A stretch of DNA of 64,000 bases, from contig NC_060026.1 in assembly GCF_021134715.1 (NCBI RefSeq), forward strand, positions 15,305,001-15,369,000. The letters run 5' to 3'. This document shows, piece after piece, positions 48,931-58,800 of this stretch. Numbering within the stretch: position 1 is the stretch's first letter; each line of letters starts with the position of its first letter. A program made the position numbers and the translations under genes. Under the pieces are notes generated by a model. The model was not told the origin of the DNA. It ran no database searches and saw only the letters and a program-made list of their open reading frames with translations. Origin of the DNA: Daphnia pulex. Taxonomy: Eukaryota; Arthropoda; Branchiopoda; Diplostraca; Daphniidae.

Positions 48931-49105
48931 AAGAGGCCAAAATGACGACGCAATTGAGAAACATGGCCACGGTGACGGCCGAGGTGCGGTACAACTCTTG
49001 GACGGACGTGAGGTTCTGTTTCATGACGTTGAAATCGAACGAAATCATCGGCGAATGATGCGGAGCGCTGCTGGAGTTGACGAAGGAAGCCAGTTGGTCG
49101 TCCAT
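48872..49105 (-). CDS. Small membrane protein candidate
   Basis: Seventy-seven codons starting MDDQLASFVNSSS on the minus strand, with one hydrophobic segment (SAVTVAMFLNCVVILASFVC) near the C terminus. GC content and wobble bias are markedly higher than in the flanks, which favours a real gene. A frame starting MREKLYDALDEK at 49220 overlaps its 5' end in another frame, with no donor to join them; it may be an upstream ORF. Its 3' end runs into the C1q-associated repeat. Family not recognised. Confidence 0.35.
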   Translation of the reverse strand: MDDQLASFVNSSSAPHHSPMISFDFNVMKQNLTSVQELYRTSAVTVAMFLNCVVILASFVCGWSFTVKNLKFGLCIQ

Positions 49106-49639
49106 TCTGGACTATTGTGATGGACAGACTAAAAGGATGAGCCTGTCCACTGCCGTGTGATATGCTGGGCGTTTGCCCGTTTCTTTTCTCATCCAAGGCG
49201 TCGTAGAGTTTTTCTCGCATGCGCGGATCTCTGCTGGGATACTTTTAGGAATTTTTTGATTATTACTGGGGGCCTGGGCTATTCTTCGCTAGTGCACAAT
49301 TGCGTCAATGGCGTACCGGTTGAATTGTTTTCAAGTCTCTTTTTCATTATCACGCTTCACTAGTTCTTAATTGAAATTGTCATGGAAACCGACCTAGTGG
49401 CCGTCGCACTTTATAAACGCAACAGATATATTAAATATCTCTAAACAAATTTAATTTGATTATGATCTAATAAATATAGAAAATCATCAACACACTGCCA
49501 GTGAGTTGTGACTTACAAAAACGGCTACCCTGACTGTGAGTCAACAAAAACGGCAAGTGAAAACAGTTCTAGTCAAAGGCCTAGCTACGAAATAATGGAA
49601 TCGACGCCACCAAATAGTCAAAAGGGAAGAATGGAGGTA

Positions 49640-49880
49640 CAATTTTCCTACCTTTAAGCCTTGGAAATACGGCCAGGCAGTCCAAATGTGCTCCATCCAC
49701 CCGCTGAGAAGTTGAATCCACCAGGCGGAATAGGAAGTCCCCGTGGAATACACCCACACACACATGGATGTACACGAGGACATTAATAGAAAGGGGAAGA
49801 AGAGATCCGTCATTCGACCGACACAGGTAGTTTCTCCAATCAAAAGGTTACTGTTTATCTAAATGAAAATTAAAAATGAC
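49640..49880. repeat. Segmental duplicate of 55345-55590
   Basis: About 230 bp alignable by eye with the later copy: TGGAAATACGGCCAGGCA, ATACACCCACACNCACATGG, TGTACACGAGGACA, GAAAGGGGAAGAAGA and ACTGTTTATCTAAATGAAAA all occur in order. On the minus strand both carry a GTAG donor at the same place, so a spliced transcript may exist; no frame is convincingly conserved. Confidence 0.7.
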
Positions 49881-50830
49881 AACCAAACAACCAAAAGTAA
49901 GAAAAAGTTTGGGAAACTTGGTAAACCTTGATTGTTATTAAACAGCTGATTTAAGCTTCCATGTGCTGCATTTGTGCAAATTATGCATTGTGTTGTTATG
50001 ATGGTTGGTCCAGGCATAAAATCTGCATAAAGGATAAAGGTTACATAGTGAAAACAAACTGACATGCTTCAACAGGGGGCTTACATGCAAAATGCTAGTG
50101 AGGAATCAACATTTCCCGCAATATTCCCACATACCAAAATTATTTTTAAATCCAATTTATGATAACAGATAAATATTTATAAGATTGTTTGTTTTATCGT
50201 GAAGTCCCATTACAAATTTTTTTTTAGGTATGCCAGATAGGTGCACAAGTATAAGAAATAATTTAATGTAATTTAGATCATTTATCTATTACTTTGGATG
50301 CGCCGCGCGCCTAGGTTGCGGGTAGAAATCAGTTGGTATGGCAACAAAAAACCGATTTAAAATTTAAATGTGTGGCATTCGAAATTGATCTAATCTGCCA
50401 GCTTGTTTTATTTTATTTGTTTGGTATATCGCGTTTAAAAAAATTGAGAACTTGTTTCATACGCAGGATGTTCTGTTTATAAAACCTTGGCGGGAATATC
50501 AAATGACATCACATGACACTTCTGTTTTATCTTTCAACTCTCGAAGCTGGACTAAATTTCGCACAAATGGAAAAACCCTTGGGAAAAACCCAATTCGAAT
50601 GAGTTTGCCTTCGCATTTCTGTCCGAGTCCCAAATCAGTTTGAAACTTGTACGTCGACAGTCGTGTCAATAAAATCATATATAATTCTAGCAAATATCTT
50701 TACAATTGCTTCTGTGGCTACACAAGTTTTCATCATCTGCAGATAAGGTATTTCATTTTTATGTGAAACTTATTTCCAAAATTCTGAAGAAATCTCAAAG
50801 TGCCAAAGTTCCCCAAACGTTTTTACTGAA
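49881..50830. other. Spacer and upstream region of C1q gene 2
   Basis: No supported gene. Part aligns loosely with 55590-56000, the other arm of the duplication. Confidence 0.4.
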
Positions 50831-53800
50831 ATGGTCCCAATCAAATGTATCCTCACCATTCTTTTGCTGGCCGTTTGCTGTCAGTGCCAATCATTCGGTG
50901 CTTCTTCTTCCTCTTGCGCGAAACTAAAAATCTCGCTGGACACGTTCAGTTCTATGAAGTACGGCAACTTTCTCATTGAAATTTATGAACACGCCGATAA
51001 TAATCAAAAATCATCCGACAGCCAGAAAAAATATTTCTACTCCCCTATTGCGTTATTGGACCACTCAAGTGCCGTTAGCATTTACAACAGATTCACGAAA
51101 CAGCCAGAGATGAGCTTCCGCATTAAAATGTGGAACGACAAAGTTGAAAATGAAGTTGTGAAACATTTAAACGAAATCTTCGGCCATGAAATCAAATCAA
51201 ATCAAGTGAGAGTCCTCCCCTTGGAGAAAGTCTTTCTCACGAGTGAAATACCCACAGAAGATTATTTTCTATCTCCAGTGTGGAAGAATTACGACAAGGG
51301 CAAAACCATTTGGTTTTCTCTGTCCTGTTACGACCAGAAAATCTGCGACGAACTGGCCAATGAAATGCGGTCCAATCCCAAACATTTAAACAATTTCAAA
51401 CTCCTGTACAGTTTGTCATCGCAGACGTCACAAACAAAACAGACGACCATCCGCATCGATAGCCTCACTTCCGGTCAATTGGTCTCTAATCTTTTACAAA
51501 AATTTGGAGACAAAACTGAAATTTTTCTGACGGCCAACGACGAAAAGAAAATGTTGACGGAAACGGCCACCAACATCCGAATGGACACATTTGACGACTA
51601 CGAGGTCGGGTCGCCTGATACTGAACTTCAAATTTCAAATATTTTAAAGGATCTGCTCGTAACGTCCAGGACGACCATAAGAGAACAAAGTGACAAAATG
51701 TGGGACTCTGTTTTCTGGAATGACGACAATTACCGTCTGGACAAGACGACGAAAATTTTAAATGAAATCCTCAACAAAATGGACATGGAAACTCAAAAGA
51801 AATTGGCGGATATGTTTCAAAAAATGGAGAAACAGTCGGTAATATTAGGAAAATTAACTTCGAATAGTAAAGAGAAAAGGCGAGAAGAACAGCATCGCGA
51901 TTTTAATGAAAAATGTAAACTTGCAAAAAACAACTCGGATGAAGAAAATAAAAATTTTGAGAATAAAGAAAAAATCCAACACAATTACGACTCGAACAGT
52001 TGGGATGACGTGGACAGAATCAGTTCAATCATTTCAGAGAAAATGGCAAACGAATCTGGTGGTTCGAGCCAGGTCAAAATTACGAAAGATGTTGAAATGT
52101 TATTACAGGAAAGTAGAGACAACGTCCAATGGGACGAAGAGAAATTCGTGCCCAAGCCGATGCAACTGAGTAAAATCAATTTGGCCAAATTTCGCGAATC
52201 TCAATCGTTTCAGGATCGTAACATTCGTCTCCGTTACACGACCGCCGAACTGTCTGCGCCAATCAAAATTATGGAACACGCAGAATTGACTGTCGTTAAC
52301 GAATGGAACAATTTAAAGGAGGAACTCAAAGGTTTTCTTTAATAAATTTTGCTAAATAAATTTATTAAATTTTAATCGAATTATTGAAATTGAATTGCAG
52401 CCACTACTGAGCTCTTAAGCAGAACTGTGAACAATTTGAATATAACGAATACCGAACTAAGAAACGCGAAGAGCGATTTAACTAATGAATTAGAAGGTAT
52501 TTAAGAATATAAGAAAACAGAATTTTTTTTAATGTTGTGATTGAGCAGGGACTAGACAAGAGTTGGAGAAAACCCAAAACGACTTGGAGGAAACCAGGAC
52601 TTATGTCAATAATCTATCGATAAAGTTAAATGGTATTTTATTATTTTACTGGAAATTTAATTTAAAATTAAACAAAATGTCTTATAAAATTTACGCTTTT
52701 TATTACGAGCAGAGACCAAGCAGGAGTTGGTGAAAACGAGAGCAGATTTTCTCATAACCGTCGATGATTTATCTGCAAAATTAAACGGTAATTTTTTGTT
52801 TGAATATAAGATAAAAATTCGAATGTATTTACAACTTTTTCAATAATTTTAGCGACTAAAAAAGAATTGGCGGAAACGAAAATCACGGCCGGGATTTTGT
52901 CAGCTGAACTCAAAAGTAAATTTCACGTCTAATTCAATATTTATTAAAATTAATTTGTTATAATTTAATTATGTTTTCTTTGATTGTGTAGCGAGTTCGT
53001 ATCGATTAAGTCAAGAATCAAAAGTTGCTGAAGAAAATCTGAAAAAAGATCTAAGAGGTAATAACAATTTTGTTTTCTTTTTTGAAATTGATTTAATTTA
53101 AATCGAATGCATTTATTCAGCAACTTTAATTGACGTGGAAACTGCAAAAACAAATTTGGCCTCAACGAGAACAGAATTGAACAGCACAAAGTCCGCCGTT
53201 GCGGATTTGACAACCAAATTAAATGGTACATTTTAATAAAAATTTAATTTATTAAATAAATTATAAAGAATTTGATTCAACAGCCCGAACGAGTGAAATA
53301 GTTGACATTGGTCAAATGCCAACATCGTGTGTGGATCTGCAGCGAATTGGACATAAACTGAGCGGATTCTTTTCCGTAAAAGGATCAAAGAAGATGGAAA
53401 TGATTTACTGCAACTTTTTTTCCAATCAAAATGGTACGACGTGTGCTATTTTTAGTTGTTATTGTTTGTCTAATTATTTTGTTTTACAGACAAACAGAAA
53501 TGGATCGGATACGCCGACATTAAATCAGCGCCCGTCAATTTCTACGTCCAGAGAAATTCTGATTTTAACAAAACATCAACTCCGATTCCGTTCGATTTGG
53601 CGCGGGTGAACGAGGGAAACGCCATGGATATGCGGTCGGGGAAATTCACGGCACCGCGACCGGGAATTTATTTTTTCTCTTTCACGGGACTGGCGTATCT
53701 TAAATCTTCATCTTCTTATGCTTGGTTTTATTCTTATCTTTTTTTGAACGGGAATCGAATCGGGTCGAGTTATGTTCAAGAGAATAACGGCCCCGTTAGT

Positions 53801-53974
53801 CAAATAATTCCGATGTCCCTCCAGTCGACGCTGAACTTGAAAAAAGGCGATCAACTCTGGGTGCAGATTTCTTATTCTGCTGGTTCAGACTCGTATTTGG
53901 TTGACTACCCTGGTTTACACCACACCCATTTCACGGGTTTCATGTTGGAGGAGGAAATTGTGGCGTCCCCTTGA
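50831..53974 (+). CDS. Secreted C1q-domain protein 2 with long novel N-terminal region
   Basis: Nine exons: 50831-52331, 52401-52496, 52549-52632, 52713-52787, 52853-52915, 52992-53057, 53121-53225, 53284-53433, 53490-53974, all junctions phase 1, giving 874 residues. Signal peptide MVPIKCILTILLLAVCCQC; about 480 residues without recognised homology (Lys/Asn/Asp-rich, with EDYFLSPVWKNYDKGKTIWF and a charged helical segment KEKRREEQHRDFNEK); a coiled coil from seven short exons with a recurring T-x-x-E-L-x-x-T pattern (GTRQELEKTQNDLEETR, ETKQELVKTRADF, ATKKELAETK); the block MPTSCVDLQRIGHKLSGFFS; then a C1q domain ending HFTGFMLEEEIVASP. Exon 1 ends at an unusual donor, GTTTTC, directly before an in-frame stop, so intron retention would yield a 503-residue protein lacking C1q. 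Confidence 0.85.
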
Positions 53975-54039
53975 GGTTCAACTTCATCGGCGACGTTTTT
54001 GTTTCATGACGACACGAAATTTTTGGGAGGAAAGGAATT

Positions 54040-54935
54040 TTAAAAGGGGGAGGGGAGAGAGAAAATTCATTTGATTTTTATTCATTAAGGAGGAAGATTT
54101 TCTTTACCCAAATTAAACTGTGGATGTAATTACACTTACTGAATGAATACACTAACCAAGTTTCAAGTTTGTATCTGCAAAACTTCAGACGCGACCAGCA
54201 AAAAACCAATTTTGATTGCCAGATTTACAAAATTGCGGGAGGCCTTTAATGGGAGAAAATTCTTCACCTTTTAATTCACTTACGGATCGGAATTTTCCAA
54301 AAAAATTCTTTTACAGATGAATTCTCATTTCAGTTGTGCACTTGTCCAAAAAAAATCGCGCGTCTATCTCTAAAAATAAGGGCAGGGGACGTGAAAAACT
54401 AATTTTGTTTGCCTGATATAAAAAAATGATTAAATTTTTTATTTTAAAATTCAGCTTTGAAATCGACACGAAACGTTGCTTCTACACGTCAAGTTTATCT
54501 TTAAGGAAGAGTTTCACTTTTTAATTTGATTTCATTAAATTTTTATCATTTTCTCCTCACGTTTGCAGGATGGGATCAGAGAAGAGAAATAAAATAAGAA
54601 GGAAGGGTAGAAAATTTGGTCGACTCTTATTGATTGAGGGTTGGGAATTTCTTGACGAAAATTTAACTGTAAATGCAACTAAACATTTTCAATGCGCACA
54701 CTAATTGTCACGTTTCTATCTGTAAAAATGTGGGCGTGGCAAGTAAAAAACCAATTTTGATTGGCAGATTTTTACTAAATGCAGACTGGACTAAATTGGA
54801 AGAAAATTATTTCGCGTCTTATTCATTTACGGTTTGAAATTTTCTCAAAATCTTTTCACAAATACAAATTCTCATTATAGTTGTGCATGGCTGAACGCAA
54901 ATTCACGCGTCTGTTTGCAAAATCAAGGGCAGGGA
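54040..54935. repeat. C1q-associated repeat, copies 4 and 5
   Basis: Two tandem units of about 330 bp (about 54040-54375 and 54600-54935) share AAAATTCATTTGATTTTTAT-like starts, AAATTTAACTGTAAATGCAA, AAAAAACCAATTTTGATTG, TATAGTTGTGCATGG and CGCAAATTCACGCGTC with the copies at 39 and 48.8 kb. Confidence 0.75.
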
Positions 54936-55344
54936 ACTGGATTTATTGGTAAAATTTCTCCTAACAAAATTTAAAAAATATCAAATTTGATTGGCGATCG
55001 CAGCTTAACATCACATAACATTAACTCTGAATCACTTATATTCCCCGCGTCAACTGTTGAATGGTTGTTAAATGCCACGAAAAAGAATTCAAACCAAAAA
55101 TTGTTATTAACCTCCCATCAACATTTACTGCCAGTGAGTTGTAAGGTACAAAAACAAGCCTGATCTGCTGTCGTTCATTAAATGAGATATTTATAAATGA
55201 GCCCTAACTGAGAAAACAAAATTGGCGATGAGAAACAGTTCCATTCAAAGGCCTAGCTCAGGAGTAATCGTATTATCTTACTATGTCACGATTTGAAATC
55301 AACGACATCAATAGTCTTAAAGGAAGAAAAGAGATAAATGTTTG

Positions 55345-55590
55345 TTCTACCTTCAAGCCTGGGAAATACGGCCAGGCATATCCACAAGCGATCCATCCAT
55401 CTGAATTTGATTGAATCCACCATCCGGGATACGAAAAAGAAAGTCCTCGTGAATACACCCACACTCACATGGGTGTACACGAGGACAGAGGGGATTTAAC
55501 GAAAGGGGAAGAAGACATCCGTAACTCAACCGACATCGGCAGTTCCTCCAATCCAAAAGGATGCTGTTTATCTAAATGAAAATTAAAAAT
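55345..55590. repeat. Segmental duplicate of 49640-49880
   Basis: See the earlier copy. Same order of blocks, same distance (roughly 1.0-1.4 kb) downstream of a C1q gene, so gene and flank were copied as a unit. Confidence 0.7.
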
Positions 55591-56043
55591 GAGTTACGAA
55601 AAATATTTAGGCATAATGAATCAATAAGGACAAGCAGAAATTGAGACAGTGGGTAAACCTGAATTTTTTAATAAATGGGAGAATGTAAGGTGTGTCCATG
55701 TTCATACACTGAGCTCACGCAGGTCCTGCAACATAAAATATTTCTAGCAGGTCGCAGAAATAAAAGTAACTCAAATCATTATCCTGGTGACGATACTGAG
55801 GACAGGTCAAATGCCAGCACAAGATAAACTTGCACATCTTGTTAGAATTATGACTGGCTCAAGCCTCAAATCTGCACAGAGGAAAAGTTTACGCAGGTGC
55901 AAACAAACTGCCAAGCATCGACAGGTGGCTTACATGGATGAATGCCAGTCAGGAAATATGACATTTCACAAATTTGTAAACAGGTTTAACTTTTCTATTT
56001 AAGCTATCGAAATCATTGCATTTGTATTCTCACTTTGATTTAC

Positions 56044-56348
56044 CTGCCAAACAGCATGGAGAGTCTGAGAGCCTTGAGCCTCAACACCAACACCACAGAG
56101 TCCACACGACGACCACATTTTAGTAAATTTATTTGGTCTACAGTTACAGCCAGCCACGTACGTTCGCGTACGTTTCCCAAAAAAGTTATCATTACATATT
56201 CTTTATTATAATCTAAAACTTGTTTTGTGTGTGGGATACTGGGATTGACGATGGAGTGCAGCAGAAGCAGGTAAACTTCGTCTCTTTTTCGAAACTGGTA
56301 AAGGTAAACAAGACTGTAGCAGACGACACTAATATTCAAATTAGCCAT
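56044..56348 (-). CDS. Candidate first exon of an unknown gene
   Basis: Minus-strand frame starting MANLNISVVCYSLVYLYQF and ending at a good donor (GTAAAT at 56043). Codon use is plausible, but no family is recognised. The duplicated exon-like block at 55345-55590 lies downstream on the same strand and might be its second exon. Confidence 0.25.
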
Positions 56349-57230
56349 GCTTTAGTAAGATATCGATACAATTAAAAATCGCCACACTTAATCCAGGACC
56401 CTCATGAAAGTCAAGAGGGAATAAACTACGGCTGGTAATTAATTTAATGCTGCACGATTATGACTTTATGAGCCCTGAAATTAAAATCGTAAATAATATT
56501 ATAGATTTTCAAAATTTATGTAACAAGAAATTGGCGGCAATTTCGAATTGTAATTAACTGCAGCTCTAAATAGCTTGTCAAACTCAAACACTTATAACAG
56601 AATAAACACGGCAAAGTGTTAGTGCTTAGTAATAACCTGCTAGCCAGATTACGAAATAGATTGACGTGTCAAGTCAGTAATACCTTTCCGAGTACTAGAA
56701 CTCTCCAACGGACCGTTGTAAAAATTGTCTGTTTGCTTATTATACAGTTTGTTACGATAGTCAAAGTTAAGTTGTGAATTTGGAATTCTCAGATGGTTGC
56801 AGTTGATACAGGCTTTATTTACAATGACGGGCACGTGATATTGCGGGACCGTTGCCAATCTACATTTATTTCAAGTCTGGGTGACGATACGTAATACTAT
56901 GACAACGTACGAATTTTCTAATCGAATTTTCTATCTGAATTTTGGATCAGCTGATGTTTGAGTTGAGATCCATCGCAGTCAGCATTAACAATCGCCAAGT
57001 TATAAAAAGCTACAGCTCCTGCGAAAACAAGTTTATATCACCAAGATGCCATAAAGATTTGGCGAAATTAGAAAATCGCAAAATGTTAACGTTTTACATT
57101 TATACTTCCATATATTACAAAAGATTTAGTTACAAACTTACAATCAATAATGCATTTAAAGGAATTGGAGAAAATGCATCGGTTCATTATGTTTCTATAA
57201 GGATCGCTGAGCTTCAGTGGTTCGGGCTAT
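56349..57230. other. Spacer
   Basis: AT-rich; no feature with support. Confidence 0.4.
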
Positions 57231-57791
57231 TCAAGCAACGGGGTAAGCTGTTGTTGGTTTCGCCTGTTCGGTCGGATAACTCGCTGATGGTTTGTTGCTG
57301 TATGAAGAAGGTGCGGGATATTGGGCCTCTCCTTCGTATTTGACTTCAGCGACGTATCCGTTTTGGTCGGCCGTGTAGGTGACGATTTGGGTGCGGCCAT
57401 CGGGCAAGGCAACGCGGTAGGATCCGGTCGTGACTTTGCCGTCGCTTTCCTGTTGGTGCGAGTAGTCGTTTTTGCTCGGCTCGTCCTTCACTTCCCAGGC
57501 AAACGAGTGCGGCATGGGAGCGTACTATGGAAAATTTGTTTTATTCAAAATATAATTAATTTATTGAGGCTATAGAACACAGTCAGCTGTAAGAAATAAT
57601 TTACCTGTTGCTCGGATGACTTGGCGACAGTGTCTGTGTATTTGGGCTGTTCCTCTCCGGATGTAAAAACAGCCAATGCAACGAGGGAAACAAGGATGAA
57701 TTGGACCTGTATAACAGGGAAAATAATAAAAGATTGTAATTACTATTTGTTAATTCTTATAAGAAAAATAGTAATAATAGAGAACCTGCAT
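57231..57791 (-). CDS. Cuticle protein, Rebers-Riddiford (chitin_bind_4) type
   Basis: Structural protein of the chitinous exoskeleton. Three exons on the minus strand: 57791-57786 (Met-Gln only), 57706-57605 and 57524-57231, giving 133 residues. Signal peptide MQVQFILVSLVALAVFTSG; chitin-binding consensus HSFAWEVKDEPSKNDYSHQQ, then SDGKVTTGSYRVALPDGRTQ and VTYTADQNGYVAEVKYEG, resembling RR-2/pro-resilin-like proteins; short Pro/Ser/Tyr tail. The tiny first coding exon splitting the signal peptide is typical of arthropod cuticle genes. TATATAAG lies about 75 bp upstream of the start, at 57866-57873. Confidence 0.93.
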
Positions 57792-57859
57792 GATGTTGGA
57801 GTAGTTGTTGGTGGTGGAATCGACTGAAAGCGACTGGTGACTTAATCGAGTCGACACTA

Positions 57860-57875
57860 CCGACTTATATACTTT
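57860..57875 (-). promoter_or_regulatory. TATA box of the cuticle gene
   Basis: AGTATATAAGTCGG on the minus strand, at the distance expected given a short 5' UTR. Confidence 0.7.
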
Positions 57876-58800
57876 GCTCGGTTGCATCAGGTACATGTTA
57901 TAATAGTAACTGGCCACCCTTGTCAATTTCGGTCAGGGTGATAATGAAATATTATTATGTCGTCCACTGCTGCTGCTGCTGGGAAAAAGGAAAAGGGAAA
58001 CTTGACGGGAAAAAAGGAGACGATTATTGTCAATGGACGTTCGCTTTTTGTGGTTGGTCACTATCACAACGCGAGACTTTCGTCCATTCGGGAGAATTGT
58101 TTCCTTTTCCTATTTTACTTGTCTTTTCATTTCTCGCTGTTGCAACACGGCAGAGAGTTCGCGTGTTATTCCCTCCTAGCTGTGTATTTTACACAGTTTG
58201 GATGAGCTTATTATTACGTACTGCGCAACAGTCAAGGGCGTTAACTTATTTCTATTTGATTTCTATTCCATTTTGTTTCAGCGCGTCACATCTAAAAACC
58301 CCGCATTCGATGCTGCAATTGCCTTTTATATAACTTGATTACCGGTATGAAGAATGGTGAATATATCATTCCTAACGCATGTTACTTGCCGTGCCGTAAA
58401 AACAGAAGTAAATTCAGCGTAATTCAAGTGATTCAATCACGACGAGGGAAATAATACCCAGAAAGAAAAAGTTTGTTTTTTCTCTTTTTGTTTAATGGCC
58501 CATTTATATAATATAGGATAGGGGGGAAAGAAAAATACCGCGTGAAACTCAAAAATCATAAACCGTGTATACAACACGAATTCCGTTCCAGCAGTGAGGG
58601 TGTGTCTCTTTCCAAACTTCGTGAAAAACGGAACCGGGAAATCTCAACTGATTTCTTTGCACAAAAGTTCCAAAAGAAACACTAGCGGTGGATAGTACAG
58701 CTTATATCTCTTGACTTTGGTGTTCTTTTGTTCCGGTGAAAGGCCAATAATAAGGGGAGATTAACAGATTATCCCTCGATTCGAGTATAACGAGAGGGGA
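57876..58800. other. Spacer
   Basis: No supported gene. Confidence 0.4.

Noticed and set aside
55787-56002. Plus-strand frame MTILRTGQMPAQDK
   Set aside because: Lies in the duplicated flank; the corresponding sequence near 50 kb does not preserve the frame.
57920-58333. Plus-strand frame of 137 codons upstream of the cuticle gene
   Set aside because: Cys/Phe-rich translation of simple CTG and T-rich sequence in a promoter region; no homology.
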